Shown here: positions 18,827 to 26,624 of the stretch, one piece after another
How the letters are laid out: the number at the start of each line of letters is the position of its first letter
How positions within the stretch are numbered: the first letter of the stretch is position 1
NCBI GenBank assembly: GCA_913054135.1
Contig: CAJXJK010000005.1
Coordinates: forward strand, 1 to 64,000
DNA from: an uncultured Flavobacteriales bacterium
GTDB taxonomy: Bacteria; Bacteroidota; Bacteroidia; Flavobacteriales_D; Crocinitomicaceae
Length of the DNA stretch: 64,000 nt
Reading direction: 5' to 3'
The notes under the pieces: generated by a model
What the model was told of the DNA's origin: nothing
Seen by the model: only the letters and a program-made list of their open reading frames with translations
The model's database searches: none
Position numbers and translations under genes: made by a program

Positions 18827-19336
18827 ATGAAATCTAAAACAGCAAAAGAGACTTTGGCGATATCAACCAAAGTTGTTCTGCCACATGAAACAAATACACT
18901 GGGTAAATTATTCGGAGGTGCTTTGTTAGCATGGATGGATGAAATAGCAGCAGTTTCTGCGCATAGGCATTCAAAGAGAGTTGTGGTAACAGCTTCAATT
19001 AATAATGTGTCTTTTGGTGAACCAATAGATTTGGGTGCAATTGTGACACTTGAGGCTAAAGTTTCAAGAGCCTATACTTCTTCAATGGAAGTGATGATTG
19101 ACGTTTTTGTAGAAGATAGATTGACCGGAGAGAAGAAGCAGGTGAATGAAGCGATTTATACTTTTGTGGCTGTTGATCAAAACGGAGGACCTATTCACGT
19201 GCCTGAATTGGTTCCTGAAACAGAACAAGAGAAGAAAAGATATCAAGCTGCTTTGAGAAGAAGACAGCTAAGTTTAGTATTGGCGGGTAAAATGAAACCG
19301 TCTGAAGCAACAGAATTAAAATCAATATTTAGTTAA
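18827..19336 (+). CDS. Acyl-CoA thioesterase, hotdog fold
   Basis: A 169-residue YciA/acyl-CoA hydrolase-type hotdog protein that cleaves acyl-CoA thioesters in the cytoplasm. The diagnostic block is NTLGKLFGGALLAWMDEIAA (about 23-42), where the Asp is the usual catalytic acid. RVVVTASINNVSF, GAIVTLEAKV and SSMEVMIDVFVE follow as the remaining beta sheet. The C-terminal 30 residues form a basic helix. The lipoprotein gene starts 2 bp after its stop, so the two are almost certainly co-transcribed. Chain-length preference cannot be read from sequence. Confidence 0.9.
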   Translation: MKSKTAKETLAISTKVVLPHETNTLGKLFGGALLAWMDEIAAVSAHRHSKRVVVTASINNVSFGEPIDLGAIVTLEAKVSRAYTSSMEVMIDVFVEDRLTGEKKQVNEAIYTFVAVDQNGGPIHVPELVPETEQEKKRYQAALRRRQLSLVLAGKMKPSEATELKSIFS

Positions 19337-19337
19337 G

Positions 19338-20057
19338 ATGAGAAAATTAGTTTATTTAATACCGGCAGCATTGCTTATGATGGCATGTTCAGGAGAAGAA
19401 AGCACAACCGAAGAAGTAAGTGATAACACTGATCAACTGACAGACACGACTGCTGTGGATACGGTGGCTGAATCTGTGGATGAAGGCATCATGCTTGAAT
19501 CAATTGAAGATTACATCACCATTATGTCTAAAGCTGAACTTTATGACCTCTTTGATTCTACGAACTTAAAAGATGATGAAAGCTGGTATGGTGAAGGTAC
19601 AATGAAGTATGATGTTACTTGGTTGACAAATCCTGTAAATGGACATAGAGTCAAATATGTTTGGGATCAAGAAAAAAGTGAAGACATCAATTTCGTAGAA
19701 TTCCATCACACAAACTATGATGCCGATTTTAATGTAACAGGTACGCAAGAGATTTTAAGCGCTACTGGGATTTACACTGGAATGCCTTTTGAAGAATTGA
19801 AAAGCTGGAATGATGATGAGCCTTTCGAATTCAGTGGTTTTGGATGGGATTATTCAGGCGGAGTTATGCCAAAGCCAGGAAGTAACATTGAGCAGAATCC
19901 ATACGGAATGACTTTAGATATTTCTTATGAAGAAAGTACTTATGAAAAGTGGCCTGATTTAATTGGAGATTCTAATTGGTCATCTGATGCTGATGAAGCC
20001 AAAGGTGCACCAATATTTTTAGGGACAATTACTTGGTGGGGACCTGAGGAAGACTAA
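19338..20057 (+). CDS. Lipoprotein of unknown function
   Basis: A 239-residue protein with a lipoprotein signal peptide: MRKLVYLIPAALLMMACSGE, lipid-modified Cys17. A low-complexity Thr/Glu/Asp linker (about 20-50) leads to a globular part with KAELYDLFDSTNL and several Trp. I do not recognise the family. The ATG is 2 bp after the thioesterase stop. The 3' end overlaps the convergent GT9 gene by 29 bp. Confidence 0.72.
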   Translation: MRKLVYLIPAALLMMACSGEESTTEEVSDNTDQLTDTTAVDTVAESVDEGIMLESIEDYITIMSKAELYDLFDSTNLKDDESWYGEGTMKYDVTWLTNPVNGHRVKYVWDQEKSEDINFVEFHHTNYDADFNVTGTQEILSATGIYTGMPFEELKSWNDDEPFEFSGFGWDYSGGVMPKPGSNIEQNPYGMTLDISYEESTYEKWPDLIGDSNWSSDADEAKGAPIFLGTITWWGPEED

Positions 20058-21006
20058 GAATAGCATCTAAATCTTGCTCATTCATGCACTTGAAGTGTTT
20101 CTTAGGACACTTTTGATAACCGATCTTAGAACAAGGTCGGCAGCCTAATTCTACTTGATGGTTTTCAAATAAGTCTTCATTTGAAGGCATGTAAGGATAC
20201 ATTCCTAATTGCGGAGTTGTATTTCCCCAAATAGCAGCTATTGGCCTTTGAAATGCAGCAGCAATATGCATCATACCGGTATCATGCGTGATTACCTTTG
20301 AAGACTGCTCAATAACTGAAGCTGTTTCGTGCCAAGATAACTCTCCAACAAGATTAATTACATCAGGGCAAGCTTTAGCAATTTGATCTGCTTCTTGCTT
20401 ATCGGTTGGTCCACCCAACAAAACCATTTGCTTATTTGATTTCTTAACCAATTCAATCATCTTATCAACCAGCAATCGTTTGGTTGCAAATTGCGCACCT
20501 ATGGCAAAGGCTATAAAGTCATCTTTTATGTCGTGATCTTGAAGCGTAATCTCACAGCCATCAGGAATAAAGTATTCTAATCCCTTGTGATCATTTAATA
20601 TCCCTAAAGAGCTTGTGGCCGCAAAATATCTGTCTACCACGTGAATGTCAGGCATGATGTTTCTGCGCTTAAACTTTGTGTAAAGCAACTTCTGCCTGTT
20701 CAATTTAGGAAAAGCAGCTGAAGGTCTTTTCAATGCTCTTCTTAATCTCAGACTTCTTAAGTTGTGATGTAAGTCAACAACAAAATCATATTTTTCAGCC
20801 TTTAAGGCCTTCGTTACTTCGTCAATCTCTTTTTCAATCGTAATGACCTTGCTAATGTGAGGATTGGCATCTAATACAATAGCATTAGCTTTCTTGGTGA
20901 TGAAGTGAATTTCACAATCAAGTTGATCCTTCAAACATCTCAGCACTGGGCTCGTGAGAACAATGTCTCCAATAGAACTAAACCGTATGACTAAGATTTT
21001 CTTCAT
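20029..21006 (-). CDS. Glycosyltransferase family 9 (heptosyltransferase-like)
   Basis: A 325-residue GT-B enzyme of family 9, the ADP-heptose:LPS heptosyltransferase family. It starts with MKKILVIRFSSIGDIVLTSPVLR, the classic N-terminal block. Later come the second-domain nucleotide-sugar motif VLLGGPTDKQEA and ITHDTGMMHIAAAFQRPIAAIWG. It most likely builds LPS core or another surface glycan at the inner membrane. The C-terminus has a Cys-rich stretch (CRPCSKIGYQKCPKKHFKC) seen in many Bacteroidota members. It lies downstream of the MBOAT pair but may have its own promoter. Confidence 0.9.
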   Translation of the reverse strand: MKKILVIRFSSIGDIVLTSPVLRCLKDQLDCEIHFITKKANAIVLDANPHISKVITIEKEIDEVTKALKAEKYDFVVDLHHNLRSLRLRRALKRPSAAFPKLNRQKLLYTKFKRRNIMPDIHVVDRYFAATSSLGILNDHKGLEYFIPDGCEITLQDHDIKDDFIAFAIGAQFATKRLLVDKMIELVKKSNKQMVLLGGPTDKQEADQIAKACPDVINLVGELSWHETASVIEQSSKVITHDTGMMHIAAAFQRPIAAIWGNTTPQLGMYPYMPSNEDLFENHQVELGCRPCSKIGYQKCPKKHFKCMNEQDLDAILSLPQVPTK

Positions 21007-21011
21007 TTAAA

Positions 21012-21019
21012 CAAATGTA
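21012..21019 (-). promoter_or_regulatory. Putative -7 element, leaderless GT9 gene
   Basis: On the minus strand it reads TACATTTG, a perfect TAnnTTTG, ending 5 nt before the ATG at 21006. It lies in the 19-bp gap after the upstream gene, so GT9 may be transcribed separately. Confidence 0.4.
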
Positions 21020-21025
21020 ATTAAT

Positions 21026-22012
21026 CTACTTCAAGACTTTTATAATTGATTTGGCAATCTCTTTTCTTCCATCTTCAAAGTAATGTTCTGAAGGGAAATT
21101 GCGCTCAAGAAAGTGTTCATCTCTGAGTAAATCAAAGTCATCAATTACAGTTACTCCTTGGTCTTCATATCGCTTTTTGAGCTGATCTTTGTTGTCTTTC
21201 ATCAAGTCAATGAGACCAACATCTACCAACGCTTCTCCTTCTTCTAAATTCTCAGGGAGGATTACAAAGTAAAGCTCTAAATTCTTCTTTTTGCAAATCT
21301 CAACTATCTCATCATAATCTTTCAATCTCTGATTGTCTTCAGATATGGTGAAGGCAAAATTCTTGATGTAATGGTCGGCTAATTGTCTTTTAGGATTTGT
21401 CCAATCTCCCCACTTTTCAACTGCGCACCACGTTTTTACCGTATTTCTTGGTGGATCAAATGGGAGGGGTTCTTTTTCCCAGCTCTCCAACATAATTCGT
21501 TCTCTTTCTTTACTTGAAACTGCGTCATAGGCATTGAGCCCTTGTAAGTATCTGTTCACGATTGCAGGGTAATTATTATAGAAAACCATTTCTTTTTGAA
21601 TGGCATTCTCTAATTCAGATTGAATCCAACCTTGACCAAAGCTTCGGTAATTGAGATGAACAACCACCTTTTTGACTTTTGAATTTGACGGAATCATTTT
21701 AATTAAATGTTTGAATACGCCTGCATGAATGGCGCCTGTATCAACTGACATTACTTTTAAATCAATTGAGTCATCCACCATTTGAGAAATTGATCTGTAA
21801 TCAGTGTCTTGCCAATCAGAATAGGTAGCGTTTGGTGAAGATGAGAAGTATAAGACATCCGCCTGTGATTCGGCATCTTCAAATTTACCCAACACATTTG
21901 CGCTTCCCTCTAAGTCAGATTCATAAGTGGTGGCTTTATAAATGAAATTCGAGATCACTACAATGATGGCAATCAATACAATTCTTGGCGCTATTTTCTT
22001 AATCATATCCAT
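21026..22012 (-). CDS. Membrane-anchored partner of MBOAT acyltransferase (DltD/SGNH-like by context)
   Basis: A 328-residue protein with one N-terminal membrane helix (IVLIAIIVVISNFIYKA) and a periplasmic domain. It is not a clear match to any family I can name. The context is that of a DltD or AlgX/J-type partner: its ATG overlaps the MBOAT stop in a TGATG, which implies translational coupling. The sequence ADVLYFSSSPNATYSDW near the domain start could hold a nucleophile serine, and SEHYFEDGRKEI near the C-terminus could hold an SGNH-type His; both are guesses. It probably takes part in O-acylation of a surface polymer. Confidence 0.6.
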   Translation of the reverse strand: MDMIKKIAPRIVLIAIIVVISNFIYKATTYESDLEGSANVLGKFEDAESQADVLYFSSSPNATYSDWQDTDYRSISQMVDDSIDLKVMSVDTGAIHAGVFKHLIKMIPSNSKVKKVVVHLNYRSFGQGWIQSELENAIQKEMVFYNNYPAIVNRYLQGLNAYDAVSSKERERIMLESWEKEPLPFDPPRNTVKTWCAVEKWGDWTNPKRQLADHYIKNFAFTISEDNQRLKDYDEIVEICKKKNLELYFVILPENLEEGEALVDVGLIDLMKDNKDQLKKRYEDQGVTVIDDFDLLRDEHFLERNFPSEHYFEDGRKEIAKSIIKVLK

Positions 22013-23514
22013 CAGAATTGAAAGTAAATGAATTGATAAAAATCAGCACCCGACATGGCCATTACGAAGTAAATCAAGAGACCATAAATTATCCATCTTA
22101 GCCAAAATGGGAACTTGTCTACGACACCATCAAATCTCTTTTGTTGGATGAGTAACTCCATTCCGATTAAGAATAATAACGGAATCAAATAAATTGAATT
22201 AAAGACTAAAGTTTTAGCTTCAAACGATCCGCCTGCTAAAATTCCTTCAATTGCTTCATGAGATTTTGCGTGCTCCACATCTCTTATCGATAGGTAAGTT
22301 TCGTTAGTAGGTTCAGCCCCAAACATTTTACATATTGACAAATACGCTTTCGCAACTGAATCTGATCTGAAAAACAACCAAGCCAAGTTGATGACGATTA
22401 GTGTTTTGATAAAGCCCAACCCTTTGAGAAAGGCTCCTTTTAATTCCAATATTTTTGCCCTTACCACCATCTGTTCGCTCAGATACATTAATCCGTGAAT
22501 GGCTCCCCAAATGATGAATGTGAAGTTGGCGCCGTGCCAGATGCCTGAAACGATAAATACAATGAGAATATTCGCCACCCATCTCAAATAAGAAACCTTG
22601 TTTCCTCCCAATGGGATGTAGAGATAATCTCTAAACCAATTAGACAAAGATATATGCCAACGAGACCAAAAGTCTTTAATTGAGAAGGCGAAATAAGGCG
22701 TTCTAAAATTATCCATTAGGTTAACACCCATGAGTTTTGCTACACCAATGGCAATTAAAGAATAGCCATGAAAATCGGCATAGATTTGAATAGAGAATAA
22801 CAATAAAGAAATGGTGTTGTCTCCTTGAGAATAGAGTAGCGGATTGTCAAAGACAGGATCAATGATTGGCGCGATATTATCGGCGATTACCATTTTGATA
22901 AACATTCCGTAAAGAATCAACCTGAATCCTTTTTGAAGCTTATCGTAATCAAGTGTGTGCTTCTTAAATATTTGGTGATGTAGTTTTGAGAAACGCTCAA
23001 TTGGGCCGGCAACTAATTGGGGAAAATAACTCACGAAAAGTGCAAATTTCCCAATGTTTCGCTCTGGTTTTACTTTGCCTTGATAAACATCAATGGTATA
23101 GGCGACAGTTTGAAAAGTATAAAATGAGATGCCGACAGGTATACCGTATTCAAGAAATGAAGTCAACCATTCAACTTTAGGGTGAGCGCCTTCAAATTTT
23201 TGAAAGAACGATCTGCTTCCGATAAAGAAATTAAAGTATTTAAATATGAAAAGCACTCCAAAATTGGAGCAGAGACTGACAATTAACCAGGCCTTCTTTT
23301 TAAATTGGGAGACGGCTTTGTCTATTTGTATGGCCGCAATGTAATCTACAATCGTAGAATACATAATCAATACCAAGAATTCTGCTTTCCATGATCCGTA
23401 AAAGAAATAACTAGCGGCTAAAAGTAAGAGCCATCTGAATTTATGAGGTATTATCCAGTACAGCAAAATGACTGCAGGCAGAAATAATAAAAACTCAAGT
23501 GAATCAAATAGCAT
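22012..23514 (-). CDS. MBOAT family O-acyltransferase (AlgI/DltB type)
   Basis: A 500-residue multi-pass membrane O-acyltransferase that moves acyl groups across the membrane onto a polysaccharide or other surface polymer. Family blocks are PVGISFYTFQTVAYTIDVYQG, YFPQLVAGPIERF, FWSRWHISLSNWFRDYLYIP and SGIWHGANFTFIIWGAIHGL; the last contains the catalytic His327. It is the first gene of a translationally coupled pair. Nearby GT9 suggests that the target is a cell-envelope glycan. Confidence 0.95.
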   Translation of the reverse strand: MLFDSLEFLLFLPAVILLYWIIPHKFRWLLLLAASYFFYGSWKAEFLVLIMYSTIVDYIAAIQIDKAVSQFKKKAWLIVSLCSNFGVLFIFKYFNFFIGSRSFFQKFEGAHPKVEWLTSFLEYGIPVGISFYTFQTVAYTIDVYQGKVKPERNIGKFALFVSYFPQLVAGPIERFSKLHHQIFKKHTLDYDKLQKGFRLILYGMFIKMVIADNIAPIIDPVFDNPLLYSQGDNTISLLLFSIQIYADFHGYSLIAIGVAKLMGVNLMDNFRTPYFAFSIKDFWSRWHISLSNWFRDYLYIPLGGNKVSYLRWVANILIVFIVSGIWHGANFTFIIWGAIHGLMYLSEQMVVRAKILELKGAFLKGLGFIKTLIVINLAWLFFRSDSVAKAYLSICKMFGAEPTNETYLSIRDVEHAKSHEAIEGILAGGSFEAKTLVFNSIYLIPLLFLIGMELLIQQKRFDGVVDKFPFWLRWIIYGLLIYFVMAMSGADFYQFIYFQF

Positions 23515-23592
23515 AGCTTCCCTTTACGGAGGTGCTAAATTAACGAAAAAAGAAGGCAGATGTTTTATGGAATTATCAGAGAGTCTTAACTA

Positions 23593-24189
23593 TCACTCAA
23601 CTCTAAATTTGATAATGGTTCTTCCGTACTTTGAAGAGATAATTTTGGCTGTATAATCCCCTTTAGGATATCCCGCCACGTGAAGGATATTTCTTTCTTT
23701 CGAAATAGCTGTTTTTTTCATGCTTTTCCCACTCGCATTGAATATTTCCATATGGTATGAACCTTCACGTTCTCCTATGATTTCAACTACCATAACGTCT
23801 TCTTGCTCGGTAGGGCTGATTTTAATGTTTAGACCAACCTCTGTTTTGTTGGTCCACGTTTCGGCAGGAGTTGTGTTCCCAGTGCCTTCAAATTTTACTG
23901 TGATACATTCTGAATCGTCTGTCAAAGAATCTAAGGTGATTTTCACTGAATACGTACCATCTTTTTTAGGTTTAAAAATTCTCTTTGTTGCACCCTCAAC
24001 TTCTACACCACTTCCGCAGTCAATCCATTGATACTTTGCGTTAGCCTGATTTGCTCGTAAAACTATATTGCAGTCTTCACTTGAAACAGTCAGTTTTGTA
24101 TTCAACTGAGAATTGTTTTGTGCGCTTGCATTAGATTGAATCATCACTAAGATGATCGAAAGAGAGAATAGATTTAATAGAGTCTTCAT
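23593..24189 (-). CDS. Small secreted protein with T9SS type A-like sorting domain
   Basis: A 198-residue protein with a signal peptide (MKTLLNLFSLSIILVMIQSNASAQ). A small Ig-like region (about 30-110, with two or three Cys) is followed by a C-terminal Por_Secre_tail-like domain (about 118-198): IKISPTEQEDVMVVEI, YHMEIFNASGKSMKKT, LHVAGYPKGDYTAKIIS, RTIIKFRVE. This fits export by the T9SS to the cell surface. Its function is not known and it lies alone between the MBOAT pair and dtd. Confidence 0.72.
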   Translation of the reverse strand: MKTLLNLFSLSIILVMIQSNASAQNNSQLNTKLTVSSEDCNIVLRANQANAKYQWIDCGSGVEVEGATKRIFKPKKDGTYSVKITLDSLTDDSECITVKFEGTGNTTPAETWTNKTEVGLNIKISPTEQEDVMVVEIIGEREGSYHMEIFNASGKSMKKTAISKERNILHVAGYPKGDYTAKIISSKYGRTIIKFRVE

Positions 24190-24234
24190 TTTTATGATCT
24201 TTTCAGAGGTAATTAAAGATAAGACTATTCTTCT

Positions 24235-24687
24235 TTATGCTTTGTTCTTAGTGTCAATTATTATGGTGACAGGTCCGTCATTCACTAATGCAACTTTCAT
24301 GTCTGCACCAAACTCACCCTTTTGAATTGACTTGCCTACAACAGCTTCTAAATTCTTGATAAACTCTTCGTACAAAGGAATGGCGATTTCTGGTTTAGCC
24401 GCATGTATGTATGATGGTCTGTTCCCCTTTTTAGTTTTTGCATGAAGCGTGAATTGGCTAATTAAAAGAACGTCTCCATTGACATCTGCCAAGTTTAAGT
24501 TCATGAGCCCGTTTTCGTCAGAGAAGATTCGAAGATTATTGATTTTGTTTGCCAACCATTTGATGTCTTCAGAAGTGTCATCATTGCCAATACCTAAGAG
24601 GACGACATAACCTTTTTCAATTGACCCTTTGATCTCTGAATCAATAGTCACAGAAGCAGAAGATACTCTTTGAATTACAGCTTTCAT
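24235..24687 (-). CDS. dtd: D-aminoacyl-tRNA deacylase
   Basis: A 150-residue cytoplasmic editing enzyme that removes D-amino acids (and glycine mischarged on tRNA-Ala) from tRNA. The family motifs are intact: MKAVIQRVSSASV at the N-terminus, SQFT at 77-80 and the cis Gly-Pro motif DGPVT at 137-141. Length is normal. An intergenic repeat region separates it from rsgA. Confidence 0.96.
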   Translation of the reverse strand: MKAVIQRVSSASVTIDSEIKGSIEKGYVVLLGIGNDDTSEDIKWLANKINNLRIFSDENGLMNLNLADVNGDVLLISQFTLHAKTKKGNRPSYIHAAKPEIAIPLYEEFIKNLEAVVGKSIQKGEFGADMKVALVNDGPVTIIIDTKNKA

Positions 24688-24715
24688 CTTATTTAATAAA
24701 CCGTTTTGTTTTCAA

Positions 24716-24867
24716 TTCATTTGCCTTCTCGCCCGAGTTTCCAGTTTCGAGTTTCGATTTGTCATCCTGAGCTTGTCGAAGGACATTTGTCATCTCGAAT
24801 CCGAAAAACGAAACACGAAGAACGTCATTTGTCATCTTGTCCGAAATTCATTTGTCATCTCGTCCGA
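24716..24867. repeat. Imperfect intergenic direct repeats (ATTTGTCATCTCG-type)
   Basis: At least four copies of ATTTGTCATC followed by CTG, TCG, TTG or TCG start at 24757, 24785, 24827 and 24850. A diverged fifth copy (ATTTGCCTTCTCGCCCGAG) starts at 24719. One copy continues as TGTCATCCTGAGCTTGTCGA, a repeat word that recurs between genes in many Bacteroidota genomes. Between copies there are GTTTCGAGTTTCGA-like and ACGAAACACGAAGAACG runs. No ORF lies here. Spacing is irregular. Confidence 0.8.
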
Positions 24868-24869
24868 GT

Positions 24870-25814
24870 CTACTTATAAATATCTTTCCGGTAATTCTCT
24901 TCTTGATCATCCTCGTGCATATTCACGTAATTGAAATAGCGCTCACCAGAAATTAAACCGGCTTCAACCGCATCTTTCACAGCACACTTAGGTTCATTCA
25001 AATGTTGACAATCGTTGAACTTACATTCGTTAATTAATTCGGCCATCTCAGGAAAGTGATGTGATAATTCTTTCTTATCAAAATCAATTAATCCAAATGC
25101 TCGTACTCCTGGTGTATCAATAATAAATCCACCCGATTGCAATCTAAACATTTCAGCAAATGTTGTGGTGTGTTGCCCAGCCATGTTTGCCATTGAGATC
25201 TCACCAGTTCTCAGGTCAAGGTTAGAGTCTAAAGTATTTATGAGTGTAGATTTACCTACGCCAGAATGACCGCCAAACATGACCTTTTTACCTTTAATTT
25301 CTTCTTTCAAAAACTCAACTGATGATTCTTGTTTTGCTGAGACCGTTAAGCATCTGTAGCCTGCACTTTGGTAGATAGCCATGAAGCTTTCTAAAATGTC
25401 CATGTCTTCAGGCGCATATAAATCTACTTTGTTAAAGAGGATGGTCGCAGGTATTTGATAAGCATCTGCTGTTACCAAAAAACGATCAATAAAACCTGTT
25501 GTTGTTTGCGGCGCAACAAGAGTCACGAGCAAGTAAACATGATCAATATTGGCAGCTAAAATTTGTGATCGCTTACTAAGATTGATTGATTTTCGAATGA
25601 TGTAATTCTTTCTAGGTAAGATGTTCTTGATAACCCCGGTCTCTTTATCATCTTCTAATTCAAACTCCACTTCATCTCCTACAGCTACAGGGTTTGTTGA
25701 TTTAATCCCGGCTAATCTTAGTTTACCTCTAATTCTGCAGTCGTATTCATTATCATTTTCGTCTAAGAGACGGTACCAACTTCCGGTTGATTTTATAATG
25801 ATTCCTTTCTGCAT
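24870..25814 (-). CDS. rsgA: Ribosome small-subunit-dependent GTPase A
   Basis: A 314-residue circularly permuted GTPase that helps late 30S maturation. The N-terminal OB-fold (about 1-65) binds the subunit. G motifs appear in permuted order: NKVD at 128-131, GHSGVGKST at 182-190, DTPG at 233-236. The C-terminal zinc site is Cys264, Cys269, His271 and Cys277. The frame is open to 25913, beyond the divergent GT2 start, but a -7 box just upstream and family length favour ATG 25814 (MQKGIIIKSTGSWY). Confidence 0.95.
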   Translation of the reverse strand: MQKGIIIKSTGSWYRLLDENDNEYDCRIRGKLRLAGIKSTNPVAVGDEVEFELEDDKETGVIKNILPRKNYIIRKSINLSKRSQILAANIDHVYLLVTLVAPQTTTGFIDRFLVTADAYQIPATILFNKVDLYAPEDMDILESFMAIYQSAGYRCLTVSAKQESSVEFLKEEIKGKKVMFGGHSGVGKSTLINTLDSNLDLRTGEISMANMAGQHTTTFAEMFRLQSGGFIIDTPGVRAFGLIDFDKKELSHHFPEMAELINECKFNDCQHLNEPKCAVKDAVEAGLISGERYFNYVNMHEDDQEENYRKDIYK

Positions 25815-25819
25815 TGGTA

Positions 25820-25827
25820 CAAAAATA
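25820..25827 (-). promoter_or_regulatory. Putative -7 element, leaderless rsgA
   Basis: On the minus strand it reads TATTTTTG, ending 5 nt before ATG 25814. It supports the shorter rsgA start. Confidence 0.4.
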
Positions 25828-25895
25828 GATAACAATAGGCTCATTCTGCCGTTTTTACTGAAAGTTATGAAGGATTTAAAGTCAATTGTTTCACT

Positions 25896-25903
25896 TATCT
25901 TCG
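25896..25903 (+). promoter_or_regulatory. Putative -7 element, leaderless GT2 gene
   Basis: TATCTTCG followed by C ends 4 nt before the GTG start of the GT2 gene, so the mRNA would start at or next to the initiation codon. Confidence 0.42.
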
Positions 25904-25907
25904 CGCC

Positions 25908-26621
25908 GTGCAAAAATTATCACTCATAATTCCTGTTTACAATGAGGCCGCTACAATTGGTGAGGTCATCAAAGTGATGGATAAATTGATGTTATTAAAT
26001 GACATTGAGAAAGAGGTGATAGTGATCAATGATGCTTCTACAGATGGTTCTGATGAAGAGATTAAAAAAGCAATTGAAGAGGTAGACCTTGATATTACCT
26101 ATTTCACTCATGAGGTGAATAAAGGTAAGGGTGGAGCAATTCATACCGGCATTCAAAAAGCCACAGGAGATTACACGATAATTCAGGATGCAGACTTAGA
26201 GCTTGAACCTGGAGAAATCAATTTATTGTTAGCCGTTGTAGATGCTAAAAAAGCTGATATAGTTTACGGTTCTCGCTTTTTGAAAGAGGATCAAAAAGGA
26301 GGCTCAAGAATGAGCAACATGGCCAATAGTTTTTTAACGAGTCTGTCAAATTTGCTTTTCGGCATTAAGATTACCGACATGGAGACTTGCTACAAGTTGG
26401 TGCCAACCAAAACCTTCAAATCACTCAATTTAGTGGAGCAAAGATTTGGCTTTGAACCTGAGATCACTGCTAAGTTGGCCAAGTTTAAAAAACTAAAATG
26501 GGCTGAGGTGCCAATTACTTACAATCCAAGAACAGAGGAGCAAGGAAAGAAGATTGGATGGAAAGATGGTTTTAGAGCAATATGGTGCATTTTGAAGTAC
26601 GGATTAAGCTCAAAAAAGTAG
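25908..26621 (+). CDS. Glycosyltransferase family 2 (dolichyl-phosphate mannosyltransferase-like)
   Basis: A 237-residue GT-A glycosyltransferase similar to polyprenyl/dolichyl-phosphate sugar synthases. It starts [20 protein letters not shown] from a GTG; no ATG lies nearby. The metal-binding DAD is at 94-96 in [13 protein letters not shown], followed by VYGSRF and the acceptor-region block [11 protein letters not shown]. There is no C-terminal membrane helix. It probably transfers a sugar from a nucleotide donor to a lipid carrier or glycan. The caspase-like gene starts 3 bp after its stop. A truncated second copy lies at about 31.4 kb. Confidence 0.9.
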   Translation: MQKLSLIIPVYNEAATIGEVIKVMDKLMLLNDIEKEVIVINDASTDGSDEEIKKAIEEVDLDITYFTHEVNKGKGGAIHTGIQKATGDYTIIQDADLELEPGEINLLLAVVDAKKADIVYGSRFLKEDQKGGSRMSNMANSFLTSLSNLLFGIKITDMETCYKLVPTKTFKSLNLVEQRFGFEPEITAKLAKFKKLKWAEVPITYNPRTEEQGKKIGWKDGFRAIWCILKYGLSSKK

Positions 26622-26624
26622 AAG

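Noticed and set aside
24716-24867. Possible CRISPR array
   Set aside because: Copies are imperfect, short (about 13 bp) and irregularly spaced (15-42 bp), with no cas genes nearby.
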